From Phycisphaerae bacterium RAS1 (GTDB lineage: Bacteria; Planctomycetota; Phycisphaerae; UBA1845; Fen-1342), in the NCBI GenBank assembly GCA_007859745.1, contig SMLU01000001.1, forward strand, positions 2,232,001 to 2,296,000: a stretch of DNA of 64,000 bases. The letters run 5' to 3'. The first letter of the stretch is position 1; every line of letters starts with the position of its first letter. Positions 35,135 through 43,152 of this stretch are shown here, piece after piece. The position numbers and the translations under genes were made by a program. The notes beneath the pieces are model-generated. The model had not been told where the DNA came from and made no database searches. It was given only the letters and a program-made list of their open reading frames with translations.

Positions 35135-36391
35135 ATGCGCAACCACCTCTTTCGAATCGGTATTCGGTTTCTGCTCGCGCCCGCCTTCGCGACCGCCGGT
35201 TGGTCGCAGACGTTTTCGATCGACGGCCCGTCGCCTTCGCACACCGTCTGGCCCGCCCGAGTTCACCTGCCCGACAGCCTGCTGCTGACTGATCCGGCGA
35301 GCACGGGTGAAGACATCGGCGGGCTTGGTCCGCTGGTCAACTTCTCCGGCACGAAGTTTCCGCGGCACACCTTCGGCCCCTTCATGCTGCGCGATGTGGA
35401 TGGGATCAGCAGCAACCACGGCTCGATCGTCACGCCCGCGCCTCGGGCGCTGCGGATCGTCTTCAGCGTCCGCCGGCCGGACATCGGCGACCTCGGAACC
35501 TGCGTTGAAGATCAGCGCCTGCTCAACCAGGAGGCGGGCGACCTGTTCGTCAGCAGCGACGCCTGGCGGCCGGTGCCGCCGGCGGGCGGGCACGTCTACT
35601 TCGCCGCCGGCGCGAGCAACCTGTGCTACATCAATCAGCAGGCGCTCGACGAGGCGCCCAGCGTGCCGGACACGGCGTTCGTTCCGGCAGGCATGCCGAT
35701 TGACAACCTCGACGGTTTTGATTTCCGCGTCTTCGACACCAACACCGACGGAACGCTCGACCTGCGGCTGTACTACTCCGTCTCGCTTGCAACCGACGCG
35801 GACTTCGGCGCCTACATCTTCACGCTTCCGGTCGGCTGGAACGCCGCCCCGGCCGACCCGCTCGACCTCGGGCCGATCTACGCCACGCGCGAGCAGCTTC
35901 GGCTCACCAGCGGCGACGACCTGGACGGGCTGGTGGTGTATGACGCGAACAACAACGGCGTGTACGACCCCGGCGACTGCGTCCTGCTGAGCCTGATGGC
36001 CGGCAGCACGTCGCTGAACGTCGGCTTCCCCTACCATTTCGCCGGCATGGGGAATCCGGCCGATGTGTTCATGGCGTTTCGCGTGAACGCGATTACCACC
36101 GTCGTCACGCGGCTGGCCCCGCGCGAGCTGCTGGGCTTCTCCGGCGGGGCGGGCTACGCCGACATCGACGCGCTCGAAGTCGCGAGCATCTGCATTTTGG
36201 CGGGCGATCTCAACTGTGACTGCGTGGTCGACATTCTCGACATCAACCCGTTTGTGCTGGCCGTGGGCGACGCGGCGGCGTACCACGCCGCCTATCCGCT
36301 GTGCTGGATCGACAACGCCGACATGAACGCGGACGGGTCGATTGACGTGCTGGATATCAACCCGTTCATCGACCTGGTGTCCGGCGGCTAA
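35135..36391 (+). CDS. Secreted protein with dockerin-like tail
   Basis: A 418-residue exported protein. ATG preceded by AAGGAG. Signal peptide FLLAPAFATAGWSQ. The body (residues 20-345) is beta-rich and Asp-rich with no recognised catalytic motif, including Ca-site-like loops such as FDTNTDGTLDLRL and YDANNNGVYDPGDC. The C-terminus has two dockerin-like repeats, LNCDCVVDILDINPFVLAV and MNADGSIDVLDINPFIDLV. The short D-x-N-x-D loops earlier in the protein suggest additional Ca binding. Confidence 0.85.
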   Translation: MRNHLFRIGIRFLLAPAFATAGWSQTFSIDGPSPSHTVWPARVHLPDSLLLTDPASTGEDIGGLGPLVNFSGTKFPRHTFGPFMLRDVDGISSNHGSIVTPAPRALRIVFSVRRPDIGDLGTCVEDQRLLNQEAGDLFVSSDAWRPVPPAGGHVYFAAGASNLCYINQQALDEAPSVPDTAFVPAGMPIDNLDGFDFRVFDTNTDGTLDLRLYYSVSLATDADFGAYIFTLPVGWNAAPADPLDLGPIYATREQLRLTSGDDLDGLVVYDANNNGVYDPGDCVLLSLMAGSTSLNVGFPYHFAGMGNPADVFMAFRVNAITTVVTRLAPRELLGFSGGAGYADIDALEVASICILAGDLNCDCVVDILDINPFVLAVGDAAAYHAAYPLCWIDNADMNADGSIDVLDINPFIDLVSGG

Positions 36392-36410
36392 CTACCAGGC
36401 GCGCTCGGTG

Positions 36411-36437
36411 GTAGCGGCCGGCCCCCGTGCCGGCCGC
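36411..36437. repeat. GTAG-footed palindrome, CGGCCGGCCCCCGTGCCGG type
   Basis: GTAG followed by a CGGCCGG...CCGGCCG hairpin. Same family as 27241-27287. It lies 20 bases after the dockerin-like protein's stop and immediately before the REP array. Confidence 0.65.
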
Positions 36438-36450
36438 TGGGGGCGAGCTG

Positions 36451-36774
36451 GTAGGCTGGGCTGAGCTTTGCGAAGCCCAGCAACAGCACGGCTGGGCTTC
36501 GAGTACTCAGCCCAGCCTACGAATTAACTCAGTAGGCTGGGCTGAGCTTTGCGAAGCCCAGCAACAGCATGGCTGGGCTTCGAGTACTCAGCCCAGCCTA
36601 CGAATTAACTCAGTAGGCTGGGCTGAGCTTTGCGAAGCCCAGCAACAGCACGGCTGGGCTTCGAGTACTCAGCCCAGCCTACGAATTAACTCAGTAGGCT
36701 GGGCTGAGCTTTGCGAAGCCCAGCAACAGCACGGCTGGGCTTCGAGTACTCAGCCCAGCCTACGAATTAACCCA
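36451..36774. repeat. REP array, four 81-bp units, downstream of the RAYT gene
   Basis: Units start at 36451, 36532, 36613 and 36694. The period is exactly 81 bases and copies differ by single bases. Each unit has a REP hairpin with GTAG foot (GTAGGCTGGGCTGAGCTT...AAGCCCAGC) and an oppositely oriented hairpin (GCTGGGCTTCGAGTACTC...CCCAGCCTAC), that is, a BIME. Because 81 is a multiple of three, the plus-strand frame stays open through it, but this is an artefact. Confidence 0.9.
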
Positions 36775-36801
36775 GCTCAGCCCACGGCGAATCGACACGA
36801 C

Positions 36802-37362
36802 CTACTCCCCGGTCGTTGCCGCCGCGGCGGCGATCGTCACGGGAACCGCGGCCGGGCGGGCGCACGAGCACGCCCAATCGGCGGCGTAGCGGCCTTCCCG
36901 AACCCAGCGATGAAAGCTCGAGTGCGGCCAGGCGTGCGGGCAGGTTGCATATCCGTGTTTCACGGGGTTGTAGTGGATGTAGTCCATGTGCGTGGCGAAG
37001 TCGGACTCGTCGCGGATGGTGTGCTCCCAGAAGCGCCGCTGCCAGACAGCCCGCTCGCGGCGGCGCGTGCGCGAAGGCGAGGCGATTGCCCCGGCGCCGG
37101 CCGGCGTAAACCTCGACTTGATGAGCATGACCCGCGTGGAAAAATCGGTATCGCCGACGGGGAGCTCGATCAGCAGGTGCAGATGATCCGGGAGGATCAC
37201 GGCGCCCCAGACGGTGAATGGACGCCGCTCCCTGGTGTGCGCGAGCGCGGCGCGGAGGCGATCGACATGATCGAGTTGCGTCAGGATGGGCGCGCGTTGA
37301 TAGGTGACGAGCGTAAGAAAGAACCGTCCGCCCGGCGCGTGCATGCGGAGGTAGGTGCGCAT
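36802..37362 (-). CDS. REP-associated tyrosine transposase (RAYT), IS200-like
   Basis: A 186-residue Y1 transposase-family protein (HUH endonuclease). Visible are the HUH motif DHLHLL near residue 60 and the catalytic-Tyr region MDYIHYNPVKHGY near residue 130, with SFHRWVREGRY towards the C-terminus as in RAYT proteins. Such single-copy enzymes cut and join single-stranded REP hairpins at GTAG. It is flanked on both sides by dense REP arrays whose hairpins have GTAG feet, so it and the arrays are very likely a functional unit (REPtron). Terminal insertion-sequence ends and a tnpB gene are absent. The plus-strand frame overlapping it is spurious. Confidence 0.88.
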   Translation of the reverse strand: MRTYLRMHAPGGRFFLTLVTYQRAPILTQLDHVDRLRAALAHTRERRPFTVWGAVILPDHLHLLIELPVGDTDFSTRVMLIKSRFTPAGAGAIASPSRTRRRERAVWQRRFWEHTIRDESDFATHMDYIHYNPVKHGYATCPHAWPHSSFHRWVREGRYAADWACSCARPAAVPVTIAAAAATTGE

Positions 37363-37422
37363 GGTCGGGAAGGTAGCACCTGGCGTGGGCGAGTGGTAGT
37401 AGAAGAATGTAGAACGTAGAAC

Positions 37423-38176
37423 GTAGGCTGGGCTGAGCTTCGCGAAGAACGTAGGCTGGGCTGAGCTTCGCGAAGAACGTAGGCTGGGCTGAGCTTCGCG
37501 AAGCCCAGCGAGGGGACGGCTGGGCTACGGAACGGGGGTCTCTCGTTTGGTAGTGACGTTGAACCGCGCGGTGCGTCCACGCCGGCGAGGGCTGGGCTTC
37601 GAGTACTCAGCCCAGCCTACGAGACTACGAGACTACGAGACTACGAGACTCAGCCCAGCCTACGAAACTACGGAACGGGGGTCTCTCGTTTGGTAGTGAC
37701 GTTGAACCGCGCGGTGCGTCCACGCCGGCGAGGGCTGGGCTTCGAGTACTCAGCCCAGCCTACGAGACTGGGCTTCGAGTACTCAGCCCAGCGTACGAGA
37801 CTGGCGTGGGCGAGTGGTAGTAGAAGAATGTAGAACGTAGAACGTAGGCTGGGCTGAGCTTCGCGAAGCCCAGCGAGGGGACCGCGGGGCTACGAAACGG
37901 GGGTCTCTCGTTTGGTAGTGACGTTGAACCGCGCGGTGCGTCCACGCCGGCGAGGGCTGGGCTTCGAGTACTCAGCCCAGCCTACGAGCTACGAGCCTAC
38001 GAGACTACGAGACTACGAGACTCAGCCCAGCCTACGAAACTGGGCTGAGCTTCGCGAAGCCCAGCGAGGGGACGGCTGGGCTACGAAACGGGGGTCTCTC
38101 GTTTGGTAGTGACGTTGAACCGCGCGGTGCGTCCACGCCGGCGAGGGCTGGGCTTCGAGTACTCAGCCCAGCCTAC
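37423..38176. repeat. Complex REP array upstream of the RAYT gene
   Basis: The array mixes REP hairpins (GTAGGCTGGGCTGAGCTT), inverted partners (TACTCAGCCCAGCCTAC), an approximately 90-base spacer module (GGGGGTCTCTCGTTTGGTAG...) present four times at 37534, 37677, 37899 and 38090, and short ACTACGAG octamer runs near 37620 and 37990. Within it, the segment GGCGTGGGCGAGTGGTAG from the RAYT upstream region recurs at 37803, so the leader of the RAYT gene has itself been copied. Reading frames inside are not genes. Confidence 0.88.
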
Positions 38177-38762
38177 GAGACTTATACTCGCAATGGGCCG
38201 CGCCACCACCCGCGCCGGCTGGGTGCCGAAGTTCGGTTTCATCGCAATCGGGCGGGTTGTTCCAACAGGAGCTCGGCGCTGATCCGATACTACCACCACC
38301 AGCCATTTCCGGTCCAAGCGGTGTGAAATCGCGCGTCGCAACCCAGTTCGATACGCAGTATCCCGGACGGCACTCATACCAGGGTTCACCGCAGTTCGTT
38401 GTTCCTGCAGCCGAAACTCCACCCTCTCCCGGGCAATCCACGAAGCGCTCAAAGCCAGAAGCACTTCGCGGCGTGCAGTCGCAGACGGTCCAAGTTTCCC
38501 ACCACGTTACCCAACTCCACGCTACCGAGCACGACCAGATGGCCTCCAACCCATCTGGGTCATCGCCGCCGATATCGACACATGTATGCGTGAGAACACA
38601 GGAACAGGGCCAGTCGTACCCCGGCCCGCAACCGGGCCAAGCCTGTCCGCAAGCACAGTATAGCGTTGTGTCGCACCAGCTGTCGCGACCGTCGACGGGA
38701 GAGCCTGCCCGAGTGACGACACAGGCAAGCGCAAACGCAGTAGCGAGCAATGGTCTGAACAT
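38163..38762 (-). CDS. Secreted Cys/Trp-rich hypothetical protein
   Basis: A 199-residue exported protein with a strong ribosome binding site (GGAGG, 6 bases before the ATG) and a signal peptide (LLATAFALACVVTRAG). The mature part has about 17 Cys and a dozen Trp (examples CDTTLYCACGQAWPGCGPG and WSWVTWWETWTVCDC), so it is probably disulfide-stabilised. No family recognised. The last few residues and the stop codon lie in the REP array, so the original C-terminus may have been replaced by REP insertion. Confidence 0.7.
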   Translation of the reverse strand: MFRPLLATAFALACVVTRAGSPVDGRDSWCDTTLYCACGQAWPGCGPGYDWPCSCVLTHTCVDIGGDDPDGLEAIWSCSVAWSWVTWWETWTVCDCTPRSASGFERFVDCPGEGGVSAAGTTNCGEPWYECRPGYCVSNWVATRDFTPLGPEMAGGGSIGSAPSSCWNNPPDCDETELRHPAGAGGGAAHCEYKSRRLG

Positions 38763-38904
38763 ACGTACCTCCGGTGGCGCGGTGGATCTAGGATGGACCG
38801 ACCAACCTAGGGCACCTGGAGTCCAGTGGCCCGCCGCGCGCGTTCCGACGCTGCAATTCGCGTGCCATTATCGCGAAAGCAACGAAACCGCGCACGAGCC
38901 CAGA

Positions 38905-38924
38905 TGTGTGTGTGTGTGTGTGTG
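38905..38924. repeat. (TG)10 microsatellite
   Basis: Ten TG dinucleotides in an otherwise GC-rich intergenic region, just before the terminator of the pseudopilin gene. Confidence 0.9.
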
Positions 38925-38931
38925 CAAAAGC

Positions 38932-38966
38932 GCGTGAAAACCCCCAGCGACTGGGGATTTTCACGC
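38932..38966 (-). terminator. Hairpin terminator of the pseudopilin gene
   Basis: Arms GCGTGAAAACCCCCA and TGGGGATTTTCACGC, 15 bases with one mismatch, located 26 bases downstream of the stop at 38993 on the minus strand. Confidence 0.8.
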
Positions 38967-38992
38967 TCTAAATCGGAAGATGTTGCCGACGG

Positions 38993-40048
38993 TCAGTCGG
39001 GCAGGACTTGCCCGTTCGTGTAACCGGTCAGCACCGCTTGGGTCTCGCGAGTCATGCTCGAGAAGTTCGCGAGTTTGGAGCCGCTCGGCGTGGAGAACCC
39101 GTGATACCGCGTCTGCTTGTCGCTCAGGAACTGGACGTGACCGTCAAAAAACAGGGCGTTGAGGGCGCGCGTCCTGCCCGAATTATGGCGATAGCTCAGC
39201 GGCACTGCGTACCGAGTTCGCGTCTCGCTCGTATCTTCGTAGCCGTACTCGCGCGACAGGTTGTACGTCGGACCAGACGCCGAGTAGCTGCCGTTTCCCC
39301 AGTACGCCATTCCCTCGCGGAATCGCTCCCAATGGAAATCTGAGATCCCGTCGTCGCGAACGAACCGCGCTCCATCCATGACAAAGATCTTTCGCTCGTT
39401 CGGACCGATGCGCAGCGTGCGCGGCAGGTAGTCGTCCGGCGGCGTGGTCTCCCAACCTATGTCCTGCACCTGCCAGCGCACGACGTTCTCACCTGCTGGA
39501 AAAGAAAACGTACCCTGAATGCGTCCGCTGTTTGATGATTCGCGATACTTGTCGCCCACGATCAGCATCTTCCACATCGTGAGGTAGCTCGCCGCGCGCT
39601 GAATCTTGATCTGTGGGTTCACCGGATAGGGGATCGAGGTTTCCCGGTTCTCCGGGCAGCGGAACAGCCCCTCCCGCGACTGCGCGAATAGCTCGCGAAC
39701 ATCGTTGGTGTTCACGTTGGAGTCGTTCAGATAGTAGCGCCGCATGGGGTTGATCCAATCCCAAGGCGTCGCAGCCAGCCCCCGGAACGTGAAGAAGTTG
39801 CCGCCGCCGTAGGCCGGTATGCCTGATCCGTTTGGCGCGCCGATGATCCAGTCGTTGTTCTCCTCGGCGTAGGCGCGCATTGCGATCCCCATCTGCCGCT
39901 GGTTCGCACCACACACGATGCGGCGTGCCTGCTTGCGTGCGCCGTTGAGCGATGGCAGCAGGATCGAGATGAGCAAGGCGATGATCGCCACAACGACCAG
40001 CAACTCGATGAGCGTGAACGCGGACCGGACTCGTGTTCTGCCTCGCAT
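38993..40048 (-). CDS. Pseudopilin-like protein with prepilin signal and H-x9-DG motif
   Basis: A 351-residue protein. The N-terminus is a classic prepilin signal: basic leader MRGRTRVRSA, then FTLIELLVVVAIIALLISILLP with Glu5, then RKQARRIVCGANQRQMG. The C-terminal region has ALNALFFDGHVQF, the DG box of this planctomycete family. The ATG at 40048 follows GGAGAAAG. The longer upstream frame overlaps the zinc-ribbon gene and is not used. Probably exported through a type II secretion-like system. Partner of the small gene 17 bases upstream. Confidence 0.88.
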   Translation of the reverse strand: MRGRTRVRSAFTLIELLVVVAIIALLISILLPSLNGARKQARRIVCGANQRQMGIAMRAYAEENNDWIIGAPNGSGIPAYGGGNFFTFRGLAATPWDWINPMRRYYLNDSNVNTNDVRELFAQSREGLFRCPENRETSIPYPVNPQIKIQRAASYLTMWKMLIVGDKYRESSNSGRIQGTFSFPAGENVVRWQVQDIGWETTPPDDYLPRTLRIGPNERKIFVMDGARFVRDDGISDFHWERFREGMAYWGNGSYSASGPTYNLSREYGYEDTSETRTRYAVPLSYRHNSGRTRALNALFFDGHVQFLSDKQTRYHGFSTPSGSKLANFSSMTRETQAVLTGYTNGQVLPD

Positions 40049-40065
40049 GGTCTTTCTCCGCCGAG

Positions 40066-40416
40066 CTAGTCGCCGTGAACGATCGGACCGTCGCACTTCT
40101 TGCAGCGCGTCGCCTCTGGAATGTCCTTTCGATCGGGGAACAGTGACCGCAGGTGATCGTTTAGAATCTGCCTGTTGCCGCATTTCCTGCACTTCGCAAG
40201 TGGAACGACCGACTCTCGCCCGCATTTCGGGCACTTCTGCACCGATGGGTCGCCGAGACCGAACGTCAGCGACCCGGTCCAGCCGCACTCCTCATGATAC
40301 GCGCAGGCGGACGACTGGGAGAACTCACTCGCGTCCGTCGCGAGGTAAGACCACGCAAAGTACGCGCCGCCGACCGCGAGCAGTATGACCACAAGCCAAA
40401 GTGCCTGCTTCTTCAA
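40066..40416 (-). CDS. Membrane-anchored zinc-ribbon protein
   Basis: A 116-residue protein starting at a TTG with GGAG 8 bases upstream. N-terminal hydrophobic anchor (LWLVVILLAVGGAYFAWSYL) followed by a short linker and three Cys-pair motifs (CPKCGRES, CRKCGNRQ, CKKCDG), suggesting one or two zinc ribbons. It precedes the pseudopilin gene by 17 bases and is probably co-transcribed with it. A role in assembly or quality control of the pseudopilin is conceivable but not shown. Confidence 0.7.
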   Translation of the reverse strand: MKKQALWLVVILLAVGGAYFAWSYLATDASEFSQSSACAYHEECGWTGSLTFGLGDPSVQKCPKCGRESVVPLAKCRKCGNRQILNDHLRSLFPDRKDIPEATRCKKCDGPIVHGD

Positions 40417-40531
40417 CGAGTCACTCCGCGAGCAACGGCAAGCGAACCGACGATAGGCGCGCCCGGTGCGCGTCATTCTCAGGCGGCGCTAACGAATTGT
40501 GAAGCGACCTCAAGGCGCCGCCTTATCAGAC

Positions 40532-41905
40532 CTAAAGCCCGTATTCCTTGATCTTACGATACAGCGTCCGCGTTCCAATTCCCAGCATTTTCGCGGCCTG
40601 CTCCCGGTTGCCGCCCGTCGATTGCAGGGCGCGCTCGATCATCAGCCGCTCCATCTGCGAAATCGTGAAACCTACCATCGCCGCCGACGCCGGGTGCAGC
40701 AGCTCCCGGCTGCCGCGCAGCGGCTCCGGCAGATGCTCCAGCTCGACGCGGCCCTCGCCGGCCTCGACCGACGCGGCTTCGACCACGCTCACGAGCTCGC
40801 GGATATTACCCGGCCAGTGGAACTTCGCCAGCGCGGCCATCGCCTCGCTCGAAAAGCCGTCCACATTGACGTTATGCAGCAGGTTCGCCCGCCGCAATAA
40901 GTGATGGGCCAGCAAGGGGATATCCTGCCGCCGCTCGCGCAGCGGGGGCACGTCGATCACCCACTGCCGCAGCCGGAAATAGAGGTCCTCGCGAAACGCC
41001 TTGTCGTCCACTTTGCGGGCCAGGTCCACGTTGGTGGCGGCCACGACGCGCACGTCCACCCGCCGCACCTCGGTCGAGCCGACGGGGGTGATCTCGCGGC
41101 GGTCCAGCGCCCGCAGCAGCTTGGCCTGCATGGCCAGCGGCATGTCGCCGATCTCGTCCAGAAAGAGCGTCCCGCCGTCGGCGGCGACGAAGTAGCCCTT
41201 CTTGTCGCTGACGGCGCCGGTGAAGGCGCCTTTGACGTGGCCGAAAAGCTCGCTTTCGAGCAGGTTCTCATTCAGCCCGGCGCAGTTGAGCGGCTTGAAG
41301 GGGCGGCGGGCACGGTCGGAGTGCTTGTGGATCGCCTCGGCGATCAGCTCCTTGCCCGTGCCGGTTTCTCCCAGGATCAGGACGGTGAGCTTGTTGCGGG
41401 CGGCTTTCTTGATGCGCTCGATGATCTTCCGGATGGCGGGCGAGACGCCGATGATGCCTTCGAACGGCTCGACCTGCTGGCCTTCGAGCGATTCCTTCAG
41501 CAGGCGGCTCTCGCGGCGGACCACCGCCTTCGTGGCGGCGTCCGAGATTCTCGCCACCAGCCGGCCGAATTCCGTGTCCGCCGGGATCGCGAGCGATTCC
41601 ACGGTGACGCGCGGCGCCAGCCCGGTCTGGCCCGGGGCGGCGTCGCCGTTGACGAGCGTGACGAGGGTGGCGTCGTGCGCGACGCCGTCGAGCAGGCCGC
41701 CGATGACGGCGAGCGAGGATTCGCCGCGAACGACGGCGTCGGCGACGACCAGGTCTGGGGCCTTGTCGCGGATCGAGGCGACGGCGTCATCGAGCGATTC
41801 GACGAGGTTGGTGGAGTGGCCGTGCCGCTCGCGCAGCGCTTCGCGCAGGCGCTGGCCGCGATCATGGTCGGGCGTGACGATCAGGATGAAAGCGGTCTGG
41901 GGCAT
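40532..41905 (-). CDS. Sigma-54-dependent transcriptional activator, NtrC-like, with degenerate receiver
   Basis: A 457-residue bacterial enhancer-binding protein. Residues 1-115 resemble a response-regulator receiver, but the usual conserved Lys is absent and only one central Asp is left (VVADAVV), so it may not be phosphorylated normally. The AAA+ domain has Walker A GETGTGKE (about 179-186), the sigma-54-contacting GAFTGA loop (about 226-231), Walker B GGTLFLDEIGDM and the arginine-finger region. The C-terminus is a Fis-type helix-turn-helix (NREQAAKMLGIGTRTLYRKIKEYG). It should activate sigma-54 promoters. Targets are unknown, and no histidine kinase is adjacent. Confidence 0.93.
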   Translation of the reverse strand: MPQTAFILIVTPDHDRGQRLREALRERHGHSTNLVESLDDAVASIRDKAPDLVVADAVVRGESSLAVIGGLLDGVAHDATLVTLVNGDAAPGQTGLAPRVTVESLAIPADTEFGRLVARISDAATKAVVRRESRLLKESLEGQQVEPFEGIIGVSPAIRKIIERIKKAARNKLTVLILGETGTGKELIAEAIHKHSDRARRPFKPLNCAGLNENLLESELFGHVKGAFTGAVSDKKGYFVAADGGTLFLDEIGDMPLAMQAKLLRALDRREITPVGSTEVRRVDVRVVAATNVDLARKVDDKAFREDLYFRLRQWVIDVPPLRERRQDIPLLAHHLLRRANLLHNVNVDGFSSEAMAALAKFHWPGNIRELVSVVEAASVEAGEGRVELEHLPEPLRGSRELLHPASAAMVGFTISQMERLMIERALQSTGGNREQAAKMLGIGTRTLYRKIKEYGL

Positions 41906-42184
41906 GGCACGGAGTTCAAAGTTCGGAGTTCGACGTTCAGCGTTCAAAGTTCAGAGTTCAGGATTCAGCTTTCAGCGTTCAGCGTTAGAAGTCGGAAATC
42001 GGGGAGTGCGGGCGTCCCGCCGCACCGGCGGGCCAGAGGCCCGCACTCCCCACGGCACATTGCGAGCACCGCGGGCGCCTGTTTCCGAGTTGGAGATTGT
42101 AGCGTCGGCGCTCGATGCGCGACGAGGCGCGGTATGATACTCCCACGTGAGGGTGTGCCCGGAAATCCGGGCAAGCCCGCTGGT

Positions 42185-42306
42185 TGGCCGAACCCTGCCG
42201 CGCCAAGCGGCGGGGTGACGTCTTGGCGCGTTCGCGGCGGCGCGCCGTGGATTGACGACAATCGCCGTGCGCACCTCAACCCGCCGCTTGGCGCGGCGGG
42301 TTCGGA
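42185..42306. mobile_element. MITE-like double-hairpin element
   Basis: Opposed arms (left arm altered to CGAACCCTGCCGCGCCAAG) with a longer centre (about 65 bases). It lies in the gap between the sigma-54 activator (41905) and the thioredoxin-like gene (42403). A GTAGCGTCGGCGCTCG sequence near 42098 is another GTAG-footed palindrome. The rest of 41906-42180 has no recognisable gene. Confidence 0.75.
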
Positions 42307-42402
42307 AATTAAGACCGCCCGCCCGGAAAAATGGGCACACCCCCACGCCACGCCACGCGACGCGACGGGCGTCGCCCGCGGGCGCGCAGAAAGGAGACCC
42401 TG

Positions 42403-42996
42403 GTGAGTATGTATCTCGGGCGCCGTCGAATCGCGGCGATTGGCATGGGCGCCCTGCTGGCGACGCTGGCGGCGGCGGACGAACCGAAGGACGCGGGAAA
42501 GGACAAGGAGAAAGCCGCCACACCGGCGATCGACAAACCGGCGCCCGCCTTCGACTTGAAGGGCACGGACGGCAAGTCCTACAAGCTCGATGAGCTCAAG
42601 GACAAGACCGTCGTCATCGAGTGGCTCAACCGCGACTGCCCCACCTGCAAGAAGCTCGAAGACAAAATGAAGGCGACCGCCGAAGAGGTGCAGAAGAAAG
42701 GCGCCCTGTGGCTGGCGATCGACAGCACGTCATATCACGAGCTGAAGGACAACGCCGAACACGTGAAGAACGCCAAGTTGCCGTACGTGGTTCTTGATGA
42801 TCACGACGGCAAGGTGGGCAAGACGTACGGCGTGAAGCGCACGCCGACGATGTTCGTCGTTCACAAAGGCACGCTGGTCTACACCGGCTGCCTGGTGCCG
42901 GCGAAAGACGGCGACCGGAACTACGTGAAGGAAGCGGTCGAGGCGGTCGTGGCCGGCAAGGAGCCGCCGGTCAAGGAAACACAGGCGTATGGCTGA
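42403..42996 (+). CDS. Exported thioredoxin-like (redoxin) protein
   Basis: A 197-residue exported protein with signal peptide (IAAIGMGALLATLAAA). It has a low-complexity Lys/Asp linker, then an AhpC/TSA-thioredoxin fold: APAFDLKGTDGKSYKLDELK, the redox motif NRDCPTCKKLE (CxxC), and KRTPTMFVVHKGTLVYTG with the cis-Pro typical of thioredoxins. GTG start with AAGGAG 6 bases upstream. Likely role is a thiol peroxidase or thiol-disulfide reaction in the periplasm. The Trp-Cys-Gly-Pro-Cys form is not present. Confidence 0.85.
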   Translation: MSMYLGRRRIAAIGMGALLATLAAADEPKDAGKDKEKAATPAIDKPAPAFDLKGTDGKSYKLDELKDKTVVIEWLNRDCPTCKKLEDKMKATAEEVQKKGALWLAIDSTSYHELKDNAEHVKNAKLPYVVLDDHDGKVGKTYGVKRTPTMFVVHKGTLVYTGCLVPAKDGDRNYVKEAVEAVVAGKEPPVKETQAYG

Positions 42997-43061
42997 ACGG
43001 TGAAATACCAGAAGGGCAGTTAGCTCTTCCCAAACACGAAGGCGTGCCCGAACGCCAAAAC

Positions 43062-43120
43062 AGAGCCGCGACCGTGAGGGAGTGGTCTTCAGCGGCTCGC
43101 TCCCTCACGGTCGCGGCTCT
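43062..43120 (+). terminator. Long hairpin, probable terminator, also a dispersed repeat
   Basis: Arms of 21 bases with perfect pairing (AGAGCCGCGACCGTGAGGGA and complement) 66 bases after the thioredoxin-like stop. One arm is repeated at 7455-7474, and a variant near 44861. Confidence 0.7.
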
Positions 43121-43152
43121 GATGGAGCCCCCCTCCCGCGGAGTTTATGTGC

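Noticed and set aside
36451-36774. Possible CRISPR array (regular 81-bp repeats)
   Set aside because: The units are fully repeated with no unique spacers, and each contains two opposed GTAG hairpins. It is a REP/BIME array.
36427-37419. Long plus-strand reading frame through the REP array and the RAYT gene
   Set aside because: It stays open because the REP unit is 81 bases long (27 codons). It overlaps the RAYT gene on the other strand and gives repeated nonsense peptide.
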